Of a DNA stretch of 64,000 nucleotides, positions 46,262 to 54,449 are shown one piece after another. The notes beneath the pieces are model-generated. The model saw only the letters and a list, made by a program, of their open reading frames with translations. It had not been told where the DNA came from and ran no database searches. Source of the stretch: Litoribacillus peritrichatus (GTDB taxonomy: Bacteria > Pseudomonadota > Gammaproteobacteria > Pseudomonadales > Litoribrevibacteraceae); assembly GCF_039537985.1 (NCBI RefSeq), contig NZ_BAABBN010000017.1, forward strand, positions 186,001 to 250,000. The letters run 5' to 3'. The number at the start of each line of letters is the position of its first letter. Position 1 is the stretch's first letter. Both the position numbers and the translations under genes were made by a program.

Positions 46262-47797
46262 ATGACAGATTTCGACGTGATAGTGATTGGTGCGGGGAAT
46301 GCCGGTTTGACTGCTGCTGTATCAGCGCAGCGTAACGGTGCTCGCACTTTATTGTTAGAAAGACATAACATTCCGGGTGGCTGTGCGACTTCGTTCGTTC
46401 GCGGTAACTTTGAGTTTGAAGTGGCTTTGCATCAGCTCAGTGGTATGGGAACGGATGAAAAACCATTCATCCTAAGACAGATTTTTGAAAAACTGGGCAT
46501 CATGGATAAGATCGAGGTGGTTCACGAAGGTGAGCTGTATCGAATTATAATGCCAGGTGAATTTGATGTAACTTTACCGGCCAGTTGGAGCGGTCTCCGT
46601 AAGACGCTTGTTGAAACTTATCCGTCTGAAGCGGACAACATTCCTAAGTTCTTAACGCTTTGTGAAAAAGTGACCATGGAAGCATTCATGATGCTGCCTA
46701 AGGCGCAAAAAGCCAACGACGAAGCTATGTTGAAAGCGGCATGTCCGAATTATGTTAAATACGGTTTGCGTCCATTTAAGGATGTATTGGATGAATTCTT
46801 CAATGATGAAGATTTGAAAACCGTGATTGCAGCTTACTGGTGTTACATCGGTTTGCCACCTAAGGATATCCCATTCCAGGACATGGCGATGATGCTTTAC
46901 GCCTACGCTGCGTTTAAACCGTCGCACATCAAAGGTGGATCACAAGCGGTATCGAGTGCTTTGCTGGAATCCTTCCTGGAGGCTGGTGGGGAAGTTCGTT
47001 TTAACTGTGGTGCAGAAAAAATCCTAACCGAAGGTAAGCAGGTTCGAGGTGTTCGTACCGAACACGGTGAAACCTTTACTTGTGGTTCAGTGATTTCAAA
47101 TGCCAGCCCGATTCATACATTCAATGAAATGTTGGATTTTGAACAGCCGCCTGAAGAAATCGCTAACGACATGAAGTCGCGTCGTTTAGGCACATCCGCC
47201 TTTGTGCTCTACATTGGCTTGGATTGTTCGCCTGAAGACATCGGTGTGACAGCGGCCTCGACGTTCATTACCGATGACCGTGATGAAGAAGTGGCTCATA
47301 AGAACATGGAAGGCATGACACCGCCCTGTCATACCATGCTGACCTGTTACAACTACGATGACCCAAGCTTTGCGCCAGAAGGTAAGTCCGCACTGTCATT
47401 GCTTTGTCTCCAGTATGGTGAACCATGGGAGAATATTCCGGCAGAAGAGTACGCGAAAACCAAATACGAGTTTGCTGATCATCTGATTGAACATGCAGAG
47501 CGCGTTTTTCCTGGCATTCGTGAGCATATTGAGGAAGTCGAAGTGGCCACCCCGTTAACCATGATGCGTTACCTGAATACACCGGGTGGTGCCATTTATG
47601 GTTTCCGTCAAAACATTCAGGAAGGCGGGTTGTTCCGTGAGCGAATGAATGCCGTTCAAGGTTTGTTTATGGCCGGTTGCTGGAATGGCATGGGCGGTTT
47701 TCAGCCAACCTATATGATCGGTGAAAGTACCGGTCGTGCAGCGGTAAAACACATTACCAAACTTAAGGCGAAGCAAGAGGAGGTGGCCTGTGCTTAA
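46262..47797 (+). CDS. CrtI/retinol-saturase-like FAD oxidoreductase
   Basis: 511-residue flavoprotein of the phytoene desaturase/carotenoid isomerase/retinol saturase superfamily. N-terminal Rossmann motif VIVIGAGNAGLTAAVSAQ at 7-24 with Glu at the end of the second strand (LLLERHNIPGGCATSF). The C-terminal FAD-contact segment is PTYMIGESTGRAA-like, with a GGAIYGF block before it. Bacterial members act on polyenes, sterol-like lipids or other hydrophobic alkenes; no carotenoid genes are near. Start is ATG 46262 with AAGGAG; an ATG nine codons earlier lacks such a site. It overlaps the next gene by 8 bp, so the two probably work together. Confidence 0.78.
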   Translation: MTDFDVIVIGAGNAGLTAAVSAQRNGARTLLLERHNIPGGCATSFVRGNFEFEVALHQLSGMGTDEKPFILRQIFEKLGIMDKIEVVHEGELYRIIMPGEFDVTLPASWSGLRKTLVETYPSEADNIPKFLTLCEKVTMEAFMMLPKAQKANDEAMLKAACPNYVKYGLRPFKDVLDEFFNDEDLKTVIAAYWCYIGLPPKDIPFQDMAMMLYAYAAFKPSHIKGGSQAVSSALLESFLEAGGEVRFNCGAEKILTEGKQVRGVRTEHGETFTCGSVISNASPIHTFNEMLDFEQPPEEIANDMKSRRLGTSAFVLYIGLDCSPEDIGVTAASTFITDDRDEEVAHKNMEGMTPPCHTMLTCYNYDDPSFAPEGKSALSLLCLQYGEPWENIPAEEYAKTKYEFADHLIEHAERVFPGIREHIEEVEVATPLTMMRYLNTPGGAIYGFRQNIQEGGLFRERMNAVQGLFMAGCWNGMGGFQPTYMIGESTGRAAVKHITKLKAKQEEVACA

Positions 47798-48959
47798 GGA
47801 CCCTAAAACCAATGTATTGCATGCCATTGATGGTTATTCCCAGGCGATGGAACATCAAACCGAGCTGGAAAAAACCGGTACCGACTTCACGGAGCAAAAA
47901 GGTGCGGTAGCGAATACCATTGCCAAACTGCACCCAAAGCGTTTGACCTTAGAGGTGTGTGAAATTATTGAGGATACGCCGTCGACCAAGACGTTTCGTT
48001 TTGTCTCAACAGGTTTGCCTTTGCCGCCTTTTCAGGCAGGTCAGTACATTAACTTATTTGTAAACATCGATGGTGTGGAAACGGCAAGACCTTACGCAAT
48101 ATCTTCTGCGCCGTTAACCCGTGGCCATTATGATTTAACGGTTAAGTTGGTTGAAAACGGTTTTGTCACTAATTATCTGTTGAATGAAGTCAAAGTGGGT
48201 GACCAGTTTGAAAGCACCAGCCCGATGGGCACTTTTTATCATAACCCGCTGTTCCATGGGAATGACCTGGTATTTTTGGCGGGCGGGTCAGGCATTGCTC
48301 CGGCCAGAGCCATGATTAAAGACATTGCTGATCGTGGTTTAAAGTATAACTTTCATTTGATTTACGCTTCGCGTTATGTGGACGATGTGATCTTTAATGA
48401 AGAGTTGGCTGAACTGGAAGCTGAGCACGACTTCTTGAAAGTATCTCAGATTATTTCTCGTCCACCGGAAGGGTATCAAGGTCGAACTGGTCATCTGCAT
48501 TCGGAAGTCATCGAAGCGTTAATTGGTGGTACAGATAACAAGATGTTTTATTTGTGCGGCCCGACCAGTTTTCATGACTTTTGCGCCGAGCAGCTTGAAA
48601 AGCTAAACGTCAAAGCGCGTCGGGTTCGTATCGAATGTAATGGCCCGCCAAAAAATCCTGAAACGTTAGCCGGTTGGCCGGAAGGTTTGGCTCCGGACCA
48701 GGAAGTGAATGTGATCATTAAAGGCCAGGGCAGCTTCAAAGCACGGGTGGATGAGCCACTGCTGAACAGCATGGAGCGTAACGGCTTTTCAGCTGAAAAT
48801 GCCTGCCGTTCCGGTGAATGTAGCTTGTGTCGGGTAAAAGTGACCAAGGGTAAGGTGTTTAACCCGCCGGAAGCGCATTTACGGGAATCCGATTCGCAGT
48901 ACGGCTGGTGCCACTCTTGTGTGGCCTTCCCGACGGAAGATATTGAAATTATGGTGTAA
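47790..48959 (+). CDS. FAD/NAD(P)H reductase with C-terminal 2Fe-2S domain
   Basis: 389-residue electron-transfer protein. Residues 1-50 are an extra N-terminal extension I do not recognise. The flavin domain (about 51-150) has RPYAISSAP at 100-108. The NAD(P) domain (about 155-265) has FLAGGSGIAPARAM and FYLCGPTSF. The C-terminal plant-type ferredoxin has Cys339, Cys344, Cys347 and Cys377 in the C-x4-C-x2-C-x29-C spacing. It starts with GTG at 47790 after a strong GAGGAGG. The coupling with the CrtI-like gene suggests it feeds electrons to that enzyme or to a partner oxygenase; this is inference. Confidence 0.85.
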   Translation: MLKDPKTNVLHAIDGYSQAMEHQTELEKTGTDFTEQKGAVANTIAKLHPKRLTLEVCEIIEDTPSTKTFRFVSTGLPLPPFQAGQYINLFVNIDGVETARPYAISSAPLTRGHYDLTVKLVENGFVTNYLLNEVKVGDQFESTSPMGTFYHNPLFHGNDLVFLAGGSGIAPARAMIKDIADRGLKYNFHLIYASRYVDDVIFNEELAELEAEHDFLKVSQIISRPPEGYQGRTGHLHSEVIEALIGGTDNKMFYLCGPTSFHDFCAEQLEKLNVKARRVRIECNGPPKNPETLAGWPEGLAPDQEVNVIIKGQGSFKARVDEPLLNSMERNGFSAENACRSGECSLCRVKVTKGKVFNPPEAHLRESDSQYGWCHSCVAFPTEDIEIMV

Positions 48960-48995
48960 CGACCAGTTTTACCAGAGTTCCCTGTTTCTGGTTTT

Positions 48996-49034
48996 GGCGC
49001 TTTCTGAACTAGCCTGCTCAGAAGGCGCTTTTTT
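48996..49034 (+). terminator. rho-independent terminator after the reductase gene
   Basis: GCGCTTTCTGA pairs with TCAGAAGGCGC (one mismatch) and is followed by six T ending at 49034. It closes the two-gene unit starting at 46262 and lies just before the convergent TetR gene. Confidence 0.82.
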
Positions 49035-49058
49035 ATAGATCGCTGTTTTTCAGACGCG

Positions 49059-49754
49059 TTATTTTTGCGTTAACTTTTCGGTTTGGAGCGCTGCAGCCGC
49101 AAGGAATTGTTTGAGGCTGACCCCTTTCGGAATTTCAATATGGCCTTCAATCATCAGGGCTGACATGCCATGCACCATAGACCAGGCGCCCATGGCCTGC
49201 GCCTTGGCCAGGGCTTTGTCTTTGGTGCGCAGCGCAAAGGCTTCTTTCAGGAGTACGAAGGGCGTTTTTGAAAAACTTTCCAATTCAGAATCCGGGTTGA
49301 TCTTTTCTTCCGAATTCTTTTTTGCTTCCGTCTGTAGGTGTTTTCTGCCGCTGGTTTCGACCTGTCCGAGCATCAAACGATAAAGTTGCGCGTTATTGGT
49401 GGCAAATTCCAGGCAGGTTACGCCGTATTCCAGGATCAGCTCTTCCGGCTTTTGATATTTGGCTTTGACCTTTTCCATGGCGGCGGACATCTGTTGAAAA
49501 CCTGCGGCAGCAACGGCACGCAGTAATTCCTTTTTGTTCTTGAAGTGCGAGTAGGGGGCCATGTGGGAAACGCCCACTTCGGCCGCGATGGCTCTCAGTG
49601 AAAGCGCGTCAGCGCCGTCGCGCACCAGAATCTGATTCGCCGCTTTGATTAACGAACTTTTAAGGTCGCCATGATGATACGAGCTGGCCGTTCCTTTATC
49701 CATCCCTTGTTTGGTCTCCGGGGGCGACGCTTTCGATTTTGGGCTACGAGCCAT
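49059..49754 (-). CDS. TetR/AcrR family transcriptional regulator
   Basis: About 231 residues. The N-terminal 25 residues are a basic/polar extension; the helix-turn-helix is at about 35-75 (LIKAANQILVRDGADALSLR then AIAAEVGVSHMAPYSHFKNK). The ligand domain resembles the TetR C-terminal family found with WHG-type motifs (AMGAWSMVHGMSALMIEG). It converges on the redox module and could be the regulator acting at the palindrome at 46182, but nothing in the sequence links them. Start ATG 49754 is preferred over an upstream in-frame codon. Confidence 0.82.
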   Translation of the reverse strand: MARSPKSKASPPETKQGMDKGTASSYHHGDLKSSLIKAANQILVRDGADALSLRAIAAEVGVSHMAPYSHFKNKKELLRAVAAAGFQQMSAAMEKVKAKYQKPEELILEYGVTCLEFATNNAQLYRLMLGQVETSGRKHLQTEAKKNSEEKINPDSELESFSKTPFVLLKEAFALRTKDKALAKAQAMGAWSMVHGMSALMIEGHIEIPKGVSLKQFLAAAALQTEKLTQK

Positions 49755-49803
49755 AACTACCACGTTTATTCTTGTTTGCAATGAAGCGGGCTAAAGTACC
49801 TAT

Positions 49804-50775
49804 TTAAGGGGATTTCGGCAAGTGATTATCGAACTCATCGACCATTCCGCTCAGGGATTGAAGATAAGCATCCGGCGTTGAGTCTCCTGCAAATTTAGTG
49901 GCTGGAGGGGTCAGTATCTGGCTGTAAACCGGATTGGGTGAAAATTCGTCCGCATTATAGGCGTGGTTTGCGCCGTAGACGCCGATCAACACGCCACTGA
50001 TCAGGGTGGCCATTAATTGAGTGCGGTGAATGTTGGTCGCAAAGCTCAGATTGTAATTGAGCAATACAGCCAGACCGACAAAGGCCACGGTGTAACTGAT
50101 GGCATAACCGAGCAATAAACTGTTGGAGTTGAATTCCAGAATGTAGGCAAAGGGATCGATGATCAGAATGCCCAGCATCACCAGGGAGGTGTACTGGAGC
50201 TGTTGGCCAAAATGACTTTGATGACGGAAAATACGGCCGATCACTGCCCAGATTGAGGCCCAAATTAAGATGACGGCGGCACCTAACAAGGTCTCTTTGG
50301 TAAAGTCCACCCAGCTCTCAAGCGGTTGGACCAACGCGTACTCTGAGCTGGCACTGAGTAACGCGACCATGCTCATGATGAACATTGGCATCAGCCAACC
50401 AAAAGAGTCCTGATGAAGGTTTCGGCGTTGGAGTATTTTGGTGGGTTCCACTTGATGATCTGAGCTGAATACAGACAGACTGGTGCGGCCTAATACCAGG
50501 CGGTCTTTGCTGTGCAGAGGCGTGATCTGTTTTTTGATCGGCGTTCCGTTCAACAACACACTGTTGGTGTCATCCAGGACTTCGATAAACCAGCTTTGTT
50601 GATCTGCCTCTGAGGGTTGACTGAAAATACGGGCCTGGTGTCCGGCCACATATTGATCGGACAGCACGATGTGGTTGGTGAACGCCCGGCCAATGGTGAT
50701 GTCTTCGCCGTCACTGCGGAAAAGTGGCGAGATATGATCGTTTTTATGGCCGGACTGTATGATCAGTTGTTCCAT
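49804..50775 (-). CDS. FHA-domain membrane protein
   Basis: 323 residues. An FHA-like phosphothreonine-binding domain spans about 20-105 (ITIGRAFTNHIVLSDQYVAGHQARIF, in the GR...N.I...D..VS.HHA pattern, and SVLLNGTPIKKQ). It is followed by about six membrane segments between 125 and 270 and a short polar tail. The start overlaps the end of the upstream protease gene by 13 bp, so the pair is translated together. It could anchor or regulate the protease in the membrane. No protein kinase or phosphatase gene is nearby. Confidence 0.78.
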   Translation of the reverse strand: MEQLIIQSGHKNDHISPLFRSDGEDITIGRAFTNHIVLSDQYVAGHQARIFSQPSEADQQSWFIEVLDDTNSVLLNGTPIKKQITPLHSKDRLVLGRTSLSVFSSDHQVEPTKILQRRNLHQDSFGWLMPMFIMSMVALLSASSEYALVQPLESWVDFTKETLLGAAVILIWASIWAVIGRIFRHQSHFGQQLQYTSLVMLGILIIDPFAYILEFNSNSLLLGYAISYTVAFVGLAVLLNYNLSFATNIHRTQLMATLISGVLIGVYGANHAYNADEFSPNPVYSQILTPPATKFAGDSTPDAYLQSLSGMVDEFDNHLPKSP

Positions 50776-52049
50776 GTCAAAGACTCCATGAAGCGCTTGA
50801 TGAGGACGATAGCGTTCTTTTGACTGATGCCCGATGCCCCGATTTTGGCGACCATGGCTTTTTCAGGGTGATCCACCGAAACCATCAGATGCAGAGCATC
50901 AAACAATTCAGGGTAATCTAAGTAATTTCTGAAACAGCTGGACACTTTCCATGAGCGTTGATCGATTTCGATGAAGTCGGATTGGCACTTAAAGTTGCTG
51001 ACGGAGCCTTCGTAGTAAGCGTTGTCTAAGTCGTGATGAGTGAACCGTTCTTCGATGGCGCTGTAAAACTGAAATGAATTGAGGTCTTCTTCGGCCTTGA
51101 TCCACTCATAATCGTAGAAGAAGTCGCCGACAAAGAAGTCACTCTCAATGTAGGTTTCATCTTCAGAGCGACAGTGCTGGTGAAAACCCTGGTAGCGGGT
51201 TTCATCTTCTTCGGTGGAATGCCCCCAGCATTTGAGTGCATCGCTGATTTTGCTGGCTATGGTCAACTCGCCCAACGTACTGGTGGGGAAGGGGGCAGCC
51301 AATAAAGGCTGATAGAACTGATCCTGATCATCCAGTAAGGCCTGCTCAATGTGGGCCTGATAATCATTCGTTAAAGGCGGTTGGCTGATCAGTTGCTTTA
51401 AGTAAATGGCCGGCACCAGAAAGCTGATCTGGTCGCCTCCGGTGGACACGTTAATGCCGATCACCTCCCCATCCTGATTGATGGCTGGGCCGCCGCTCAT
51501 CCCGGAATTGAGAGAGCCGGAAAACAGGATCTTCTGGTAGCGAGAGGCTTGCAATAACCCATTGTAATTGCCTTCGATGATGGTCATGCCTAAGTCATGG
51601 GGGTTGCCCATTGAATAGATGCGATCCCCTTTATCCAACGGCGTTGGGTTGATGGTTAAGAACTGGGATTGCTTATCGGCACTTTGAATGACCGCCAGGT
51701 CACGGATGATGTCGAAGTTAATGAGGCTGGCACTGGCGATGGAGCCGTCGTTACGAACGTATTCCAGCCGGAACTTCTCCGGGTCATGAATGTAGGAAGA
51801 CACCACATGAAAGTTGGTGGCGATGTGGCCCTGATCACTGATCAGAAAGCCGGAGCCTATGGTGTATTTATCGCCAGAGCCTTGGTCGATCACCCGGATC
51901 TGATACACGGTTTGTTTCAGCTCTGAAAATAACGACTTGGCGTTACTGGTTTCGGCAAACAGAGACGGGCTGGTGAATAGCGCAAAGCTGGTTCCGATGA
52001 ACCACAATATTATGGAACGAGTGCTGACGAGTTTTGATGGATTGCTCAA
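50763..52049 (-). CDS. trypsin-like serine protease, HtrA-like catalytic domain
   Basis: 428-residue exported protein. The signal/anchor segment is at about 10-33. The S1C-like protease domain spans 40-225 with a complete catalytic triad: His81 in ATNFHVV, Asp117 in RDLAV, Ser185 in GMSGGPA. There is no PDZ domain. The C-terminal 200 residues are an acidic, Phe/Tyr-rich region (for example ESDFFVGDFFYDYEW) of no family I recognise. Co-translated with the FHA membrane protein that follows. Likely a periplasmic envelope protease; substrate unknown. Confidence 0.85.
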   Translation of the reverse strand: MSNPSKLVSTRSIILWFIGTSFALFTSPSLFAETSNAKSLFSELKQTVYQIRVIDQGSGDKYTIGSGFLISDQGHIATNFHVVSSYIHDPEKFRLEYVRNDGSIASASLINFDIIRDLAVIQSADKQSQFLTINPTPLDKGDRIYSMGNPHDLGMTIIEGNYNGLLQASRYQKILFSGSLNSGMSGGPAINQDGEVIGINVSTGGDQISFLVPAIYLKQLISQPPLTNDYQAHIEQALLDDQDQFYQPLLAAPFPTSTLGELTIASKISDALKCWGHSTEEDETRYQGFHQHCRSEDETYIESDFFVGDFFYDYEWIKAEEDLNSFQFYSAIEERFTHHDLDNAYYEGSVSNFKCQSDFIEIDQRSWKVSSCFRNYLDYPELFDALHLMVSVDHPEKAMVAKIGASGISQKNAIVLIKRFMESLTWNN

Positions 52050-52133
52050 CGGGGTGTCCTACGGCCAAATGTTTCGTTCATCATAACCGGAAAAGCACGC
52101 GTGCTCGATATCTGATGGCGAATTTTGAGAGAT

Positions 52134-52159
52134 CAGACGAAGGGGGAGACCTTCGTCTG
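52134..52159 (-). terminator. hairpin after the rtcB-rlaP operon
   Basis: Perfect 10-bp stem CAGACGAAGG / CCTTCGTCTG with a 6-base loop, five bases after the rlaP stop codon. The following sequence on the minus strand (ATCTCTCAAAATT) has only a weak T run, so termination strength is uncertain. Confidence 0.6.
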
Positions 52160-52163
52160 GTTG

Positions 52164-52961
52164 CTAGGCTGCTTTGGTGTGGTAGCTGCTGACGATGATT
52201 TGAAATATCTGGTTCAACCGGTTCACTCGCTGATCGGATTGATCCGCGTACTTTGAAAGCTGTTCCAGTCGCGTCAGTTGCTCAGAAATGAACGCCGTCA
52301 GTATCGGAATCGGCGGCGCTTTCTCTGTTTCCTGGCCGGACCTTTTTTGTACCAGCAGTTCATCGATGGTTTGGTTCAGTGCTCTCCGGTCTGAAATCAG
52401 ACTTCGTAACGCACTGAACTCGATGGGCGCGGTACTTTGGTATTTCTCAAGCCATAAGATCGACAGCAAAGCTCTTAACACGTAAAAATACTTTTTCAGG
52501 GTGACGGTCTCTTTATTGAGGTGTTCCCGATAATTATTCATCGCCATATTACGGTAATGGTAGATGCCTTTTTCGACCGAGTAGAGGTCTTCCAGAGCGT
52601 TTCTGGCCATAGGTGCAAATATTTGGTCGTCACGATAAACGATAGGTGACTTTAACCATTCGACGATGGCCGGGTTGGATTTCCACATGAGTTGCAGTGC
52701 TTTACGCACGTCCCAGCCGTTGATGTCGATCTCATCCACAATCGGGTATTCGATGACGTCACGCTTTTTCTCCAGATCCACCGTCAGATACCAGTCTTGC
52801 GGGTGTGCGTATATGAACCGGACATCGTAATCGCTGTTTTCTGATGCGAATCCCCAGGCCCGGCTGCCGGACTCGACGGCATAAAGTACCCGTACATTGT
52901 ACTCTTGTTCAGCCCGCTTAATGCGGGCCATGATTTCTTGTTTGATGGATTCCTTGATCAT
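52164..52961 (-). CDS. rlaP: RlaP-type RNA-repair-associated nucleotidyltransferase
   Basis: 265 residues of the predicted nucleotidyltransferase family (PF10127/RlaP) often found with rtcB. The polymerase-beta motif is complete: SGSRAWGFASENSDYDVRFIY, Gly32-Ser33 and metal ligands Asp44 and Asp46. Then comes the family pattern DVIEYPIVDEIDINGWDVRKAL. The exact RNA or protein substrate of RlaP is not established. It lies 30 bp after rtcB on the same strand, under the same sigma-54 promoter, in the place where rtcA is found in E. coli. Confidence 0.85.
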   Translation of the reverse strand: MIKESIKQEIMARIKRAEQEYNVRVLYAVESGSRAWGFASENSDYDVRFIYAHPQDWYLTVDLEKKRDVIEYPIVDEIDINGWDVRKALQLMWKSNPAIVEWLKSPIVYRDDQIFAPMARNALEDLYSVEKGIYHYRNMAMNNYREHLNKETVTLKKYFYVLRALLSILWLEKYQSTAPIEFSALRSLISDRRALNQTIDELLVQKRSGQETEKAPPIPILTAFISEQLTRLEQLSKYADQSDQRVNRLNQIFQIIVSSYHTKAA

Positions 52962-52991
52962 TGTTACTTCCTTGGGGTGTTCGGGGCCTTA

Positions 52992-54227
52992 CTAACCCTT
53001 CACACACACGACTTGTTTTAATTCATAGACGATCTCAACCAGGTCTTTTTGTGCTTCCATCACCTGTTCAATCGGTTTATACGCGCGGGGCGTTTCGTCC
53101 ACCACGCTTGCGTCTTTTCGGCACTCAACGTTTTCTGTAGCTTTAATATGCTCTTCCAGGCTCACTTGTTTTTTGGCTTCGGTACGGGACATCACGCGTC
53201 CTGCACCGTGACTGCAGGTACAGAAACTTTCTGCGTTTCCAAGCCCTCGCACAATGAAGGACTTGGCGCCCATGCTGCCCGGAATGATCCCGAGTTCGCC
53301 TTGTTTCGCACTTACCGCGCCTTTTCGGGTTAGCCACACATCTTTGCCGTAGTGGTGCTCGAGGTTGACGTAATTATGGTGGCAGTTCACCGCTTCCAGT
53401 TGGCCAATCACGGGCCTTTGTAACGTTTGACCAACGGCCGCCAGCGTTCGGTTCATCATGATTTCCCGGTTAATACGAGCGTAGTTCTGTGCCCACTGTA
53501 CGGCCTCCACATAGTCGTCAAAGTGCTCGGTGCCTTCGCAGAGGTAGGCTAAATCCCGATCAGGCAAATTAATAAAGTGCCGTTCCATGTCCTTTTTGGC
53601 TTGTTCGATGAAGTAGGTGCCGATACGGTTTCCAACCCCCCGTGATCCGGAATGCAACATCACCCATACCGCTTGTTGGGTATCCAGGCATATTTCAATA
53701 AAGTGGTTTCCGGTGCCTAAAGTGCCCAGGTGTTTCACGTTATTGGTGTTCTTTAATACCGCGTGTTTCTCGGTCAGCAGGTTGAACCCTGCATTCAGGT
53801 GTTGATTCCAACCCGCAGCGACATCGTTGGGTAAATCCTGCCACGCGCCCTTATCCCGACGACTACGGTTGGTACTTCTTCCGTGTGGCACGGCTTGTTC
53901 AATGGCGTCTCTTAACGGTTTCAGGTTATCCGGCAAGTCTTTGGCCGTCAGGTTGGTTTTAACGGCCATCATTCCACAACCAATGTCCACGCCAACGGCG
54001 GCAGGAATGACGGCGCCCACCGTGGGAATTACGGATCCAATGGTGGCGCCTTTGCCTAAATGCACGTCCGGCATGGCGGCAACCCATTTATGAATAAACG
54101 GCATGGAGGCGATGTTTATCAGCTGTTGGCGAGCTTTATCCTCAAAAGGTACGCCGCGCGTCCAGCTTTTAATTGGAACACCGGGTTTATTATGAATGAC
54201 TTGGTAGTTGGGTGTTCTCGTTGTCAT
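52992..54227 (-). CDS. rtcB: RNA-splicing ligase RtcB
   Basis: GTP- and Mn2+-dependent ligase that joins RNA 2',3'-cyclic-phosphate or 3'-phosphate ends to 5'-OH ends. 411 residues from the chosen start (E. coli 408). Family blocks: AAMPDVHLGKGATIGSVIP, VGVDIGCGMMAVKT (metal-binding Cys), LGTLGTGNHFIEI, LHSGSRGVGNRIG, and IIPGSMGAKSFIVRG with CSHGAGRVMSR (guanylylation His). The ATG at 54227 follows AAGGAA; the longer frame to 54293 would reach into the promoter leader. Confidence 0.96.
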   Translation of the reverse strand: MTTRTPNYQVIHNKPGVPIKSWTRGVPFEDKARQQLINIASMPFIHKWVAAMPDVHLGKGATIGSVIPTVGAVIPAAVGVDIGCGMMAVKTNLTAKDLPDNLKPLRDAIEQAVPHGRSTNRSRRDKGAWQDLPNDVAAGWNQHLNAGFNLLTEKHAVLKNTNNVKHLGTLGTGNHFIEICLDTQQAVWVMLHSGSRGVGNRIGTYFIEQAKKDMERHFINLPDRDLAYLCEGTEHFDDYVEAVQWAQNYARINREIMMNRTLAAVGQTLQRPVIGQLEAVNCHHNYVNLEHHYGKDVWLTRKGAVSAKQGELGIIPGSMGAKSFIVRGLGNAESFCTCSHGAGRVMSRTEAKKQVSLEEHIKATENVECRKDASVVDETPRAYKPIEQVMEAQKDLVEIVYELKQVVCVKG

Positions 54228-54324
54228 GATTTTTTCCTTTTTGTTTGTGCCCTTTTTCAGGGGGACTATCTTAGAGCTTAGCGGTGCGAACATATCGCGT
54301 GTTTTACTAAGCTCACGATGGATA

Positions 54325-54342
54325 TAACAATAAGGATGCCAA
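54325..54342 (-). promoter_or_regulatory. sigma-54 (-24/-12) promoter of rtcB-rlaP
   Basis: On the minus strand TTGGCATCCTTATTGTTA: a -24 element TTGGCA and a -12 element TTGTT. The GG and GT pairs are separated by exactly 10 bases, as the -24/-12 class needs. The expected start is near 54315, about 88 bp before the rtcB ATG. The activator gene rtcR is directly upstream. Confidence 0.82.
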
Positions 54343-54417
54343 GTTTTAAATATAATTTAAGTGTCTGATATTATTTGTTATTTTTATTTTGGTTGAATTT
54401 TAAGTTTATAAAAATTT

Positions 54418-54449
54418 ATCTAATTCGATAATTTATTATTGAATTAGAT
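54418..54449 (-). terminator. hairpin at the end of rtcR
   Basis: ATCTAATTC (54418-54426) and GAATTAGAT (54441-54449) form a perfect 9-bp stem that includes the rtcR stop region; on the minus strand AAATTTTTAT follows. It may separate rtcR from the rtcB promoter. Alternatively it is part of the upstream activating sequence. Confidence 0.45.

Noticed and set aside
54228..54293. 22-codon N-terminal extension of RtcB
   Set aside because: RtcB proteins start near MTTRTPNYQ; the extension lies in the leader between the sigma-54 promoter and a good AAGGAA site, so it is untranslated leader.
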